A stretch of 60,014 bases of DNA from an uncultured Bacteroidia bacterium (GCA_902791165.1 CADAVB010000003.1:1-60014), one strand, 5' to 3'. Positions 1 through 7,694 are shown, counted from the first letter of the stretch. Notes: a model not told the origin generated them from the letters alone. Numbers and translations: made by a program.

Positions 1-41
1 ACTCCCCGCAAAACCAGCCCCAATCCCGTCGTTTGCGGCTG

Positions 42-49
42 CAAAAGTA
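42..49 (-). promoter_or_regulatory. -7 promoter box for a gene off the left end
   Basis: Read on the minus strand the site is TACTTTTG, matching the Bacteroidota -7 consensus TAnnTTTG. Transcription would run toward position 1, so it probably serves a gene whose start lies outside the window. The -33 element was not resolved. Confidence 0.45.
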
Positions 50-292
50 CTGCTTTTTCCGTTCATGGCAAGAAAAAATCCAAACTTTTTTCAAAAAAAT
101 TTATAAGTCGCTGATTGCCAACAAGAAAAATTTACACCAAACAGCCGTAAAAACACAAAAACAGGCAAACCTTCTACATGAACAACGGAAAACATCGGAG
201 ACACCTTATTAATATATAAGAGCAGAAAAAGTCGGATACCTATCCTTGAAATGGTCATTGGGCGGAATCGACATTCAAAACGATGAACATAC
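50..292. other. Intergenic stretch, nothing recognised
   Basis: An AT-rich stretch between the left-edge promoter and the terminator of the first gene. A 67-codon minus frame exists here, but it has no ribosome-binding context and its composition resembles no protein I recognise. I see no RNA gene or repeat. Confidence 0.5.
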
Positions 293-319
293 AAAAAAGG
301 CGGCCTTAGCGACCGCCTT
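293..319 (-). terminator. Rho-independent terminator
   Basis: On the minus strand the stem AAGGCGG/CCGCCTT (plus-strand 297-303 and 313-319) is followed by a run of T. It lies just past the stop of the Omp28-like gene and would end its transcript. Confidence 0.8.
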
Positions 320-346
320 GAATAGAATAATGATGTCCACTAAGGT

Positions 347-1972
347 TCAATGCAGAATCAATTTGGTTTTGTATTCCTGTGTTCCGCTGTTGGCTTTCAT
401 AAAGTAAACTCCTTTGTTGAGGTGTCTCAAATCGAGGGACGAATTACCTTTTATTGGGTTTTCAAACACTTTGCGTCCCATAGAATCAAATATCGTGACC
501 TGCCATTCGCTTGAGCCTAGATCGACATAGAAAAGTCCGTCGGATGGATTGGGATACAGTTTGACGGGAGTTGAAACCGTTTCGCTATGGCCGAGCGTGC
601 CATCACAAGTCAATTCAGTGCTCATTTCGTAGCCGAAAGCACCCGAGGCCCCGCCACCTTTCATAATAAGACGGTTGTTGGCATCCTTAATTTGGAAGTA
701 TCCCGTTCCCATGCTTTCGCCAAGTTCATCGCGCACAATGATGCGGTAACAACCAGCATTGAGAAGCACGATTTCTTCTGTATAGACATGGGACGATTGT
801 TCAAACGTAAAAGACTCGACCGTTTGGCCACTTCCCGTTTCCAAAATCTCAACAGAAAGACTTTCGGGATGATTGCCCGTCCTAAGCTGGAGTTTCAAGT
901 AGCCGTCAATATTGAAAGTTTCTTCCATATTGACAGTCAATGCGTTGTCGGCCATAAAGCCGTCGTTTTCGCCATTGGGCATTGACACGATGAACTGGAT
1001 GGCTTCGTCTGGAGCGGCAACGAACTCATCCATTTGGACGGTGGTTGTTTGTCCTGCCTCGAGAACGCCATGCCAAGTTTGCACATAATCCTGGTCATCA
1101 CTAACGGCATGAATATCAAACGATGTAACCGTTTGGTTACCAAGGTTTTTCACAGTAAGAACAGGCTTCTGATAACCCGAGCAACTGCTTGTAATCACAT
1201 TTTGGGCATTCTTGAGGACGAGGTCGTAATCGAGGTCGAGCAAGGTTGACATTCGCACGGCCTGATACACTTCCTTGGTGCCCGAATAGTTTTGCACCCA
1301 AGCAGTGAGATAGCAGTCTTCTTTGGGATAAGGCAGTTCGAAGGTTTCGCTGATGGTCATCGAAGGGCCAGTGAAAGGCGTTCCTGTTTGTGTAGGAATC
1401 ATGTCGCGGCACACGTGGTGAAGGCCCTGCATTCCCTGCCAGCCGACATTGATGTTGCTCTGCGTGAGGGCGATAAACACCCTTATGTTCGTTCCGTCAC
1501 ATTCTGCGACTTGATTAACGGTGCAATTCACCTGACAGGTACCGTCGTCGTTGGGTTCAAAACCGAGGTCGATGGTGAAAGGGCTTGTCTTGTTGATGCG
1601 CTGGTTGTAGTAGCCGATGTAGTAACTATACATGTTGTCGCTGGCCGAACCGCCACCTGATACGCCGGTCATGCCGTCGGGTTTCACCGTTGGATAGCTT
1701 GAGATGGCATAATAGGATGCCCTAGCATTGGTTTCGTTTGTGTAATAGGCATCGGTCGAGAAGGCTGTGGTGTGATAGGCAACCGGAGCTATGGCCAAGC
1801 CTTCATCCATCATTTGTGCAATGCCATTGGCTGCAGCTGGACAATAAGGGCAACGAACCCCTGTAAACACTTCGAAAAGCACACATTCGCGCGCTACGTT
1901 TTCCTTGGTTTGTGCTTTCGTCGAAAACGAAACCATCAATAACAAGGCAAGAATTGAAAATAATTTCTTCAT
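347..1972 (-). CDS. Omp28-related secreted protein with T9SS sorting domain
   Basis: 541 residues. An N-terminal signal peptide (hydrophobic core after MKK, ending near residue 20 at TKAQ) directs Sec export. Residues about 30-230 resemble Omp28, a thioredoxin-like fold, with a CPYC redox-type motif near residue 41. The middle part looks like a beta-sandwich (CARDB-like wording around KNLGNQTV). The last ~70 residues form a T9SS type A sorting domain, recognisable by YPNPSDG, the DSMGRKV stretch and the ending in KLILH. The protein should be carried across the outer membrane by the SprA-type translocon also encoded here, and anchored or released at the surface. Its exact role is not known. 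The CPYC motif suggests thiol-disulfide chemistry, but that is inference. It sits directly downstream of the SRP RNA and may be read through from that promoter. Confidence 0.85.
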   Translation of the reverse strand: MKKLFSILALLLMVSFSTKAQTKENVARECVLFEVFTGVRCPYCPAAANGIAQMMDEGLAIAPVAYHTTAFSTDAYYTNETNARASYYAISSYPTVKPDGMTGVSGGGSASDNMYSYYIGYYNQRINKTSPFTIDLGFEPNDDGTCQVNCTVNQVAECDGTNIRVFIALTQSNINVGWQGMQGLHHVCRDMIPTQTGTPFTGPSMTISETFELPYPKEDCYLTAWVQNYSGTKEVYQAVRMSTLLDLDYDLVLKNAQNVITSSCSGYQKPVLTVKNLGNQTVTSFDIHAVSDDQDYVQTWHGVLEAGQTTTVQMDEFVAAPDEAIQFIVSMPNGENDGFMADNALTVNMEETFNIDGYLKLQLRTGNHPESLSVEILETGSGQTVESFTFEQSSHVYTEEIVLLNAGCYRIIVRDELGESMGTGYFQIKDANNRLIMKGGGASGAFGYEMSTELTCDGTLGHSETVSTPVKLYPNPSDGLFYVDLGSSEWQVTIFDSMGRKVFENPIKGNSSLDLRHLNKGVYFMKANSGTQEYKTKLILH

Positions 1973-2006
1973 ATCGAACTGATTTTAAATTAGATACAAT
2001 AAAGAA

Positions 2007-2103
2007 GGGTAAGCTACTCATATCGCACCGCTACGACCTCCTACCCTTGCTACATTCCTGTCCTGGGGGATTTCAGAGGGAGCTGGTCGTATAAGACTTA
2101 CCC
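2007..2103 (-). ncRNA. ffs: Signal recognition particle RNA, small bacterial type
   Basis: About 97 nt. The 5' end GGGTAAG (2097-2103) pairs with 3' CTTACCC (2007-2013). Inside, CGACC pairs with GGTCG, CTCC with GGAG and CCC with GGG. The apical part AGGACAGGAATGTAGCAAG carries the GGAA tetraloop and asymmetric-loop wording of the conserved Ffh-binding domain IV (compare GGTCCGGAAGGAAGCAGCC in E. coli 4.5S RNA). It scaffolds Ffh for co-translational membrane targeting. A TACTTTTG box lies just upstream. The reading is from motif and pairing; a covariance search (Rfam Bacteria_small_SRP) would settle the exact ends. Confidence 0.85.
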
Positions 2104-2107
2104 GTTG

Positions 2108-2115
2108 CAAAAGTA
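2108..2115 (-). promoter_or_regulatory. -7 box of the SRP RNA promoter
   Basis: TACTTTTG on the minus strand, ending 4 nt before the inferred 5' end of the SRP RNA stem. A weak TTGC lies about 19 nt upstream as a possible -33 element. Confidence 0.65.
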
Positions 2116-2155
2116 CGGACTTTTCCCGAATTGGCAAGCAAAAATGAGAAAAAAA

Positions 2156-3565
2156 TTACTCGTGGCCGTAGCTCGACCCGTCGAAACAGTGGGTGCAGAG
2201 GTCGCACTTGGGTAGCCCAATGGCGTTTACAACACTTCCCAAAGTGTTGAATTTCAACGTATCAACTCCAATATGTTTGCGCAACAATTCCACAAGATTG
2301 GCGTATTCTTGGCTCGTCGGGTCGCAATACCTTTCGATATTGCGGTTGTCGTCGCCCTCCATTTCCTTGATGCAGCGGCGGGTGACGAGTTCCATCACGT
2401 TTTTGGAGGCCGAGAAATTGAGGAAGGGACATCCGTAGAGTAGCGGAGGGCAGCTGATACGCACGTGCACTTCCTCCGCGCCGAAGTCGTAGAGCATTTT
2501 CACGTTGTCGCGAAGTTGGGTGCCACGCACGATGCTGTCGTCGCAAAAGGCCACCTTCTTTCCGTTGAGCAGAGCACGGTTGGGGATGAGTTTCATTTTT
2601 GCCACATGTTCCCTTTGTGTTTGGTTTACAGGCATAAAGCTCCTCGACCAAGTGGGAGTATATTTCACCACGCCGCGCAGGTAGGGCACCTTGCGGACAT
2701 TGGAATAGCCTAAGGCCATGCCGATGCCCGAGTCGGGGATGGCGGAAACGTAATCGATGTCGATATAATCGTGTTTGCCCATCTCGCGACCTTCGTTGTA
2801 GCGGGCTTCTTCCACATTGACACCCTCGTAGTCGGAAGCCGGATAGCCGTAATAAATCCATAGGAAAGAGCACACCTGCCGTTTTGGATTGGGCGGCAAG
2901 AGTTGCTGCACACCGTCGAGCGTGACTTTGACGATTTCGCCTGGAGCCACATTGTAGCACGTCGTGTAGTCGAGGTTGATAAAACTGTGGCTTTCGGAGG
3001 CCAAAACATATCCTTCATCGCCATGGCCTATCACGATGGGCGTGCGTCCGTAGCGGTCGCGGGCTGCGATGATGCCGTCTTCGGTCAGGATGAGCATGGA
3101 ACACGAGCCTTTCACCTTATTATATACTTTGGTGATGCCATCAACGAAATCTTCGCCTTGGGTGATGAGCAACGCTGCCAGTTCAGTGGGATTGGTGGCA
3201 CCGCTGCTCAGCTCGGCGAAATGCAGGCGGCTACTAAGGCACTGATTGACCAACTCGTCCAAATTATTGATTTTGGCCACCGAGCAGAGGGCGAACTTTC
3301 CAAGGTGTGAATTGACCACAATCGGTTGTGCGTCAGTGTCGCTGATGACGCCGATTCCGGTGTTGCCGACGAATTTACCCAAGTCTTCGGTGAACTTTGT
3401 GCGGAAATACGAGTTCTCGATGTCGTGGATCGAGCGGTGAAACAGACCGTTGTCGTAAGTGACCATGCCTGCGCGCTTGGTTCCGAGATGTGAGTGATAA
3501 TCAACGCCATAGAATAAGTCTTTGACGCAAGAATGTTTGGAAATCGTGCCGAAAAAGCCGCCCAT
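2156..3565 (-). CDS. PurF-like amidophosphoribosyltransferase without N-terminal Cys
   Basis: 469 residues from the ATG at 3565. The same frame stays open far upstream, but that part is antisense to the YciO-like gene and the tRNA, so I reject it. PurF makes phosphoribosylamine from PRPP and glutamine in the first committed purine step. The N-terminal half aligns with the Ntn-type glutaminase domain, and the C-terminal half is a phosphoribosyltransferase with the PRPP loop FCDDSIVRGTQ (D342, D343). Near the end CDLCTHC (C454, C457, C460) could bind an Fe-S cluster as in Bacillus-type PurF. The protein begins MGGFFG where active PurF begins MCGIxG, so the catalytic Cys is replaced by Gly. From memory this divergent form recurs in Bacteroidales. 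It may use ammonia, depend on a partner, or have another role. Confidence 0.8.
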   Translation of the reverse strand: MGGFFGTISKHSCVKDLFYGVDYHSHLGTKRAGMVTYDNGLFHRSIHDIENSYFRTKFTEDLGKFVGNTGIGVISDTDAQPIVVNSHLGKFALCSVAKINNLDELVNQCLSSRLHFAELSSGATNPTELAALLITQGEDFVDGITKVYNKVKGSCSMLILTEDGIIAARDRYGRTPIVIGHGDEGYVLASESHSFINLDYTTCYNVAPGEIVKVTLDGVQQLLPPNPKRQVCSFLWIYYGYPASDYEGVNVEEARYNEGREMGKHDYIDIDYVSAIPDSGIGMALGYSNVRKVPYLRGVVKYTPTWSRSFMPVNQTQREHVAKMKLIPNRALLNGKKVAFCDDSIVRGTQLRDNVKMLYDFGAEEVHVRISCPPLLYGCPFLNFSASKNVMELVTRRCIKEMEGDDNRNIERYCDPTSQEYANLVELLRKHIGVDTLKFNTLGSVVNAIGLPKCDLCTHCFDGSSYGHE

Positions 3566-3629
3566 AATGAGTTCGATTAAGGTAATAAAAACAAAAACAT
3601 CTGCGGGAAACCCTCCCGTAGATGGACTG

Positions 3630-3637
3630 CAAAAGTA
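3630..3637 (-). promoter_or_regulatory. -7 box for the PurF-like gene
   Basis: TACTTTTG on the minus strand, 65 nt before the start codon at 3565. It is divergent from the promoter at 3670. Confidence 0.6.
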
Positions 3638-3669
3638 CAGAATTTCGCCTAAGTTCGGCAACATTTTTG

Positions 3670-3677
3670 TATTTTTG
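3670..3677 (+). promoter_or_regulatory. -7 box for the YciO-like gene
   Basis: TATTTTTG, 20 nt before the ATG at 3698. TTTC about 23 nt upstream is a possible weak -33 element. Confidence 0.55.
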
Positions 3678-3697
3678 CGCGATTTTTTTGTAAGTCT

Positions 3698-4315
3698 ATG
3701 ATACTCAAACTCTACCCAACGAATCCCAACCCGCGCTACGTCAAGATGATTTTGGAATGTTTGGCCGACGGCGGGACCATCATCTTCCCGACCGACACAC
3801 TTTACGGTTTGGGAGGCTGCATCAACAACCCACGCACTTTCGAGCGCATCTGCCAAATCAAAGGCATCCGCAAGGAGAAGGCCAATTTTTCCTTTATCTT
3901 CCACGACCTCAGCATGTTGAGCGAGTTCACCAAACCCATCGGCAACGACGTGTTCAAGATGATGAAACGCAACCTGCCCGGACCGTTCACCTTCATCCTT
4001 GAGGCCAACAACAACATTCCGCGCATCTTCCAAAGCAAGAAGAAAACCATCGGCATCCGCATCCCCGACCAACCCATCATCACCAACATCGTCAAGGAAT
4101 TCGGCTCGCCGATTATGACCACATCTTTGTCTGATGAGGAGGACGAAATCAACCCCTACCTCACTGACCCAGAAGAGATTTACGACCGTTACAAGGACTT
4201 GGTGGACATTGTCATCGATGGAGGCGCGGGTGAAAACGAAGAAAGCACCATCGTGGATTGCACTGATAATGAGATTGTTATAAACCGACAGGGCAAAGGT
4301 TGGCTTGACGAATGA
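3698..4315 (+). CDS. YciO/Sua5/YrdC-family protein (threonylcarbamoyl-AMP synthase family)
   Basis: 205 residues, essentially a single YrdC-like domain. It follows E. coli YciO along its length: LYPTNPNPR near the N-terminus, IIFPTDTLYGLG at about 27-38, IKGIRKEK at about 53-60, PGPFTFIL at about 94-101, KKTIGIRIP at about 114-122 and TTSLSDEEDE at about 142-151. Family members TsaC/Sua5 make threonylcarbamoyl-AMP for t6A37 of ANN-decoding tRNAs. YciO-type members are related, and their physiological activity is less certain. No Sua5 C-terminal domain is present. The next feature is tRNA-Lys(UUU), itself a t6A substrate, which may be coincidence. Transcription starts from the TATTTTTG box just upstream. 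Confidence 0.85.
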   Translation: MILKLYPTNPNPRYVKMILECLADGGTIIFPTDTLYGLGGCINNPRTFERICQIKGIRKEKANFSFIFHDLSMLSEFTKPIGNDVFKMMKRNLPGPFTFILEANNNIPRIFQSKKKTIGIRIPDQPIITNIVKEFGSPIMTTSLSDEEDEINPYLTDPEEIYDRYKDLVDIVIDGGAGENEESTIVDCTDNEIVINRQGKGWLDE

Positions 4316-4357
4316 AAAAAAATTGCTTGAAAAGCGGCAGGATAAAGAAAAAAGCCG

Positions 4358-4365
4358 TACTTTTG
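4358..4365 (+). promoter_or_regulatory. -7 box of the tRNA-Lys promoter
   Basis: TACTTTTG ending 16 nt before the tRNA 5' end. No convincing -33 box at the usual spacing. Confidence 0.6.
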
Positions 4366-4381
4366 CACCCGCAAAAAGGAT

Positions 4382-4457
4382 GACTCGGTAGCTCAGCAGG
4401 TAGAGCACAACACTTTTAATGTTGGGGTCCTGGGTTCGAGCCCCAGCCGGGTCACCA
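4382..4457 (+). tRNA. tRNA-Lys(UUU)
   Basis: 76 nt including an encoded CCA. The acceptor stem GACTCGG (4382-4388) pairs with CCGGGTC (4447-4453) with one T-G wobble, and the discriminator is A. The D-arm has GGTAGCTCAGCAGGTAGAG wording. The anticodon loop CTTTTAA gives anticodon TTT, and the T-arm carries GGTTCGAGCCC. A37 is followed by A38, so it fits a t6A37 tRNA. Confidence 0.97.
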
Positions 4458-4462
4458 AAACA

Positions 4463-4496
4463 GAAAATCAGCCAGTTACGGCTGATTTTCTTGTTT
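4463..4496. terminator. Bidirectional Rho-independent terminator
   Basis: GAAAATCAGCC (4463-4473) pairs with GGCTGATTTTC (4480-4490) around the loop AGTTAC. T-rich tails follow in both directions, so it can end both the tRNA transcript and the convergent peptidase transcript. Confidence 0.85.
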
Positions 4497-4524
4497 ATGG
4501 CGCACGAAAATCGCACACCCTGCT

Positions 4525-6579
4525 TCAATGCGCGGCCTTCAAGAAACTGTATTCCTTGCCATATTTAAGGTGTTGCGCCACGAAATCGGTAGGATATTCG
4601 ATCTTGTAGTCGGTCACGGTGCCGTTTTCGACAACGGGAACGATTTCAGGATTGATGAAACCGCCGTAGGGTTTGAGGCCCAATGCGTTATAGCGTTCCT
4701 TCACTTCCTTGTGCAGCTCTGGATCGACCTTCACGGCATATTTTTCAACGATGGCTTTGCCTGCGGCATAGTCGCCCTCGCTCTTGATGCGCTGGATTTC
4801 GGCCAACAGTTCGCCGAACAGGCCACGCAAGGCCTCAAAGTCGTTGATGACGAAGTAGGTCTTGCCGTTTTCCACTTTCTTCTCAATGACGTTGGCCTCC
4901 TTGCCGCGCTCGTAGCACCACTCCGAAATGAGTTTGCGGTTCTGCATGTGCGACTCGGTAACGTCTTTGCCAAACTCCACGCGAGCCAACTGCGACATCA
5001 TGCCGTTGCGAATATATGAGCAATACTCTGACTTATAAGCCTCTGCGTCAGGCATTATGTTCAACTCCACCATCTTCGGGTCGGCGAGGTAATAGAGGCC
5101 GAAGAGGTCGGCACGGGCTTCTTCCAAAGTGGAGCTGAACTCCTTCAAAGCGCCGGGTTGCGTGCCGGGTAGCAGTTTGCCCGAACCGTGACCCAAGCAC
5201 TCGTGAAGGTTGGTGTGAACCACGTCAGCGTCGGAGCCGTATTTCTTGCAGAGGTCGATTTCGTCTTGAGAGTAAGCGAACTCGGCCAAGGCACTTTTCG
5301 GGTTTTCGTCGGCGGCCTTGTCATAGGCTTCCATCAAGTTGGTGATGGTCACCGACTTGGAGCCATAGTCTTTGCGAATCCAGTCGGCGTTGGGCAGGTT
5401 GATGCCAATCGGGGGCGAGGGGAAGCAGTCGCCGCCGAGGGTGGTGACGATGATGCTCTTTGCCGAAACGCCCTTGCACTCTTCTTTCTTGAAGCGCGAA
5501 TCGACGGGCGAGTTGTCCTCAAACCATTGCGCGTTCTCGCTGATGGTGTTGGAGCGGACGGTAGCCTCCAAGTCCTTGAAATTGACGACCGATTCCCAAG
5601 TGGCCTTCATGCCCATCGGGTCGCCGTAGTCCTCGATGAAACCGTTCACGAAGTCGATGTGCGAAACGGAATCCTGCACCCAGGCGATGTTGTATTCGTC
5701 CCAAGTCTTGAGGTCGCCGGTGGTGTAATAGTCGATGAGTTTTTGCGTGTAGTCGCGCTGTATGTCGTTCTCCGCCACCTCGTTAGCCTTACGCAGCCAG
5801 CCGATGATGGCCGTGATGGCCTCGCCGTACAAGCCGTCGGCCTTATAGACATCCTCGTAAATCTTGCCGTCTTTCTTCACCAATTTGGAGTTCAGTCCGT
5901 AAGAAATCGGAGTGGCATCGTTGGGCTTGCGCATCTTATTATAATAGGCCTCCACTTCCGCCTTGCGGATATCGCCTTCGTAGAAGTTCACCGCCGAATT
6001 GACGATGATGTCTTCCTCGCTGCTGCGGCGCACCTTGTAGAGCTCTTTGTCGAATACGACGGGCGTGAGGAAAGCGATGAAGTCTTCGACCGTTTCACCC
6101 TCGTTAAGCGGGAGCAAATTGGCATCGCTGCCCTTCACCAGCTCAGCAAAATAGGCCTCGCTGATTTCGGGGAAGAACTTGTCCTCGGCGTAGTGGTGAT
6201 GGATGCCGTTGCTGAAAAACACTCTTTTGGCATAGACCTCAAAATTCTGGAAATCAGCACATTCTCTATCACCCTTATAGGAGTTCAGCACCGCCTCTAC
6301 GGTTTTGCGAACCGTTAGGTTGTACTTGAAATTCTGGTCAGCGAGGATGTCGCGACCGCATTTGGCCGCCTCGCCCAGATAATAGATGTAACTTTTCTGT
6401 TGCAGCGTCAGTTGGTCCCATTCCGGGATTTGGTAACGCATGATTCTCAAGTCGGCAAACTCGTCCACCAGATACTTGAATTCTTCTTTGGGCTGGGGTT
6501 GTTCGGCAGTTTCCTCCTGTTTCGGGGCACAACTTGCCATGGCTGCAGCCATTCCAATGCAAATCATCAGTTTTTTCAT
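4525..6579 (-). CDS. Dipeptidyl peptidase III-like metallopeptidase (M49), lipoprotein
   Basis: 684 residues. The N-terminus has a short hydrophobic segment ending in a lipobox-like MASC (Cys about residue 17), so an exported lipoprotein is likely. The M49 signature HECLGH is at residues 459-464 and EEARAD at 486-491. The two His and one Glu (E487 by analogy) bind zinc, and E460 is the general base. The family removes dipeptides from peptide N-termini. The length is near that of the Bacteroides thetaiotaomicron DPP III (about 675 residues). Export to the periplasm would make it a peptide-scavenging enzyme. It is a single-gene unit with its own promoter at 6644 and a terminator at 4463-4496. 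Confidence 0.88.
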   Translation of the reverse strand: MKKLMICIGMAAAMASCAPKQEETAEQPQPKEEFKYLVDEFADLRIMRYQIPEWDQLTLQQKSYIYYLGEAAKCGRDILADQNFKYNLTVRKTVEAVLNSYKGDRECADFQNFEVYAKRVFFSNGIHHHYAEDKFFPEISEAYFAELVKGSDANLLPLNEGETVEDFIAFLTPVVFDKELYKVRRSSEEDIIVNSAVNFYEGDIRKAEVEAYYNKMRKPNDATPISYGLNSKLVKKDGKIYEDVYKADGLYGEAITAIIGWLRKANEVAENDIQRDYTQKLIDYYTTGDLKTWDEYNIAWVQDSVSHIDFVNGFIEDYGDPMGMKATWESVVNFKDLEATVRSNTISENAQWFEDNSPVDSRFKKEECKGVSAKSIIVTTLGGDCFPSPPIGINLPNADWIRKDYGSKSVTITNLMEAYDKAADENPKSALAEFAYSQDEIDLCKKYGSDADVVHTNLHECLGHGSGKLLPGTQPGALKEFSSTLEEARADLFGLYYLADPKMVELNIMPDAEAYKSEYCSYIRNGMMSQLARVEFGKDVTESHMQNRKLISEWCYERGKEANVIEKKVENGKTYFVINDFEALRGLFGELLAEIQRIKSEGDYAAGKAIVEKYAVKVDPELHKEVKERYNALGLKPYGGFINPEIVPVVENGTVTDYKIEYPTDFVAQHLKYGKEYSFLKAAH

Positions 6580-6643
6580 TTTATTGATTGTTAATGTATT
6601 GATTATTATATAGATACAGAATTGTATTCACTTTATTTCTGCG

Positions 6644-6651
6644 CAAAGTTA
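6644..6651 (-). promoter_or_regulatory. -7 box for the DPP III-like gene
   Basis: TAACTTTG on the minus strand, 65 nt upstream of the ATG at 6579. Confidence 0.55.
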
Positions 6652-6716
6652 AGTTATTTCCTCGAACACTCTCACAAATTTATTCGTTCAAACCAATCAT
6701 TTTTTCCACCTCATCC

Positions 6717-6746
6717 TTTGCATTTCCCGTTTTCTTCGTATTTTTG
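6717..6746 (+). promoter_or_regulatory. Promoter leading into the structured leader and HTH gene
   Basis: A -33 box TTTG (6717-6720), an 18-nt spacer and a -7 box TATTTTTG (6739-6746). Transcription would begin near 6753, giving a leader of about 250 nt before the ATG at 7002. That leader contains the nested inverted repeat at 6825-6948. Confidence 0.6.
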
Positions 6747-6824
6747 TCCCCATTACAACAAAGCCACATCATCATGTAAATAATCATCATATTGACATAG
6801 AACAAATAGCGATTTGAGGCTATT

Positions 6825-6948
6825 CTTGATGCTCATTTTTCCACAACAATCCCTTTGGGGATACACTATCAAGAATAAGTTTCCAAAACGCCAGTTTTGG
6901 CGTGGAAAACTTGTTAGATAGTGTGGGAGTGGAAACCCGAGCATCAAG
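6825..6948. repeat. 124-nt nested inverted repeat (MITE-like or structured leader)
   Basis: The ends CTTGATGCTC (6825-6834) and GAGCATCAAG (6939-6948) are perfect inverted repeats. Going inward, TTTCCAC pairs with GTGGAAA (6929-6935), ACACTATC (6863-6870) with GATAGTGT (6917-6924), AAGTTT with AAACTT, and CCAAAAC (6883-6889) with GTTTTGG (6894-6900) around the loop GCCA. A side hairpin ATCCC-TTT-GGGAT lies in the left arm. No coding potential is seen. It lies in the 6580-7001 gap, the largest gene-free stretch of the window. Either a miniature mobile element or an RNA structure in the HTH gene leader would fit. Confidence 0.8.
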
Positions 6949-7001
6949 CAAGAAATATCTTCCACGCTTTTTTCGTGTCATCACCAAAACAACAACGTAA
7001 C

Positions 7002-7346
7002 ATGGCCACGCAAGAAAAACTCCATATCGGAAAAATGATTAAAGCCGTCTTCGACGAGAGCGGCTTGAGTGTGGCTGAACTGGCACGGCGCATCCACACC
7101 GCCCGTTCCAATGTGTATTTCATTTTTGAGCGACCCAGCATTGACATGATGCAACTCCTTGACCTTTGTGATGCTTTGAACCATAATTTCTTGGACGACA
7201 TTCAACTCTGTATAGGTATGAAGTCTAACCTTTGCCCGCGTGAAATCCATATTGACTTGTATTTGGATGATTTGCCTGATGAAAAAACTGTTCGAGTGAT
7301 GCGTTTCTTGGAGGAATTGGAAGTGGAAAAGCGTCTGGAATTGTGA
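7002..7346 (+). CDS. Small helix-turn-helix (XRE-like) regulator
   Basis: 114 residues from the ATG at 7002. The frame is open 27 codons further upstream, but that part overlaps the inverted repeat and is unlike protein. Residues about 8-60 read as a Cro/cI-type HTH: IGKMIKAVFDESGLSVAELA, then RRIHTARSNVYFIFERPSI, where the second helix pair would contact DNA. The rest is acidic and may dimerise. The target is unknown. Autoregulation through the long leader, or control of the next genes, is plausible. It is first in a plus-strand run of small accessory genes. Confidence 0.7.
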   Translation: MATQEKLHIGKMIKAVFDESGLSVAELARRIHTARSNVYFIFERPSIDMMQLLDLCDALNHNFLDDIQLCIGMKSNLCPREIHIDLYLDDLPDEKTVRVMRFLEELEVEKRLEL

Positions 7347-7378
7347 CGGGAAATGTCTGGAATAATGACATTTATAAT

Positions 7379-7409
7379 GTTGAGGATGCGTGAGATTAGG
7401 GTAATTTTG
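7379..7409 (+). promoter_or_regulatory. Promoter of the 86-residue gene
   Basis: GTTG (7379-7382), a 19-nt spacer and TAATTTTG (7402-7409). It supports a start at ATG 7434 rather than the upstream ATG at 7353 in the same frame, which would put the promoter inside the coding region. Confidence 0.5.
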
Positions 7410-7433
7410 CATTTTACAAAACTTTATTGGAAA

Positions 7434-7694
7434 ATGAACGATTTTTTGAACATGATGTTTGAGCGGTTTGAATGGCAAATTACCGACAACATCTTTTGCT
7501 TTGTACAAAATGACAAGGAACTGATGAAAGCCTATTTGGATTTGGTTGCCGAAAACGGGAATCTCCAATATGTCAATAGTCATATTGCGCAAGAGATTGC
7601 GAAACGATATGGTTTGGAAAGTACTCAAAATCAAGTTGAAAGTCCCAATAGTAATTTGATTCAGTCATATTCAGAATTAAGAAAAACAAATTGA
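7434..7694 (+). CDS. Hypothetical protein, 86 residues
   Basis: I do not recognise the family with confidence. From the ATG at 7434 the protein is mostly helical, with acidic and aromatic residues at the N-terminus (NDFLNMMFERFEW), an amphipathic middle and a segment QYVNSHIAQEIAKRYGLE that resembles short C-terminal helices in small Bacteroidota accessory proteins. There is no signal peptide or membrane segment. The 5' half of the longer possible frame (7353-7433) covers a good promoter and is probably not translated. It lies 16 nt before the next gene, so the two are likely co-transcribed. Confidence 0.5.
   Translation: MNDFLNMMFERFEWQITDNIFCFVQNDKELMKAYLDLVAENGNLQYVNSHIAQEIAKRYGLESTQNQVESPNSNLIQSYSELRKTN

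Noticed and set aside
3566-4528. 321 extra N-terminal codons on the PurF-like gene
   Set aside because: The frame is open only because it is antisense to the YciO-like gene and the tRNA; the true domain begins at the ATG 3565.
5188-6318. 376-codon plus-strand frame antisense to the DPP III-like gene
   Set aside because: A shadow frame; the minus-strand gene has intact M49 motifs through the same region.
6753-6965. 70-codon minus frame across the inverted repeat
   Set aside because: It runs through the hairpin at 6825-6948 and lacks protein-like composition.
7353-7433. Longer start for the 86-residue protein
   Set aside because: It would place a promoter-like TTG-N19-TAATTTTG inside the coding region, and the extra residues look random.
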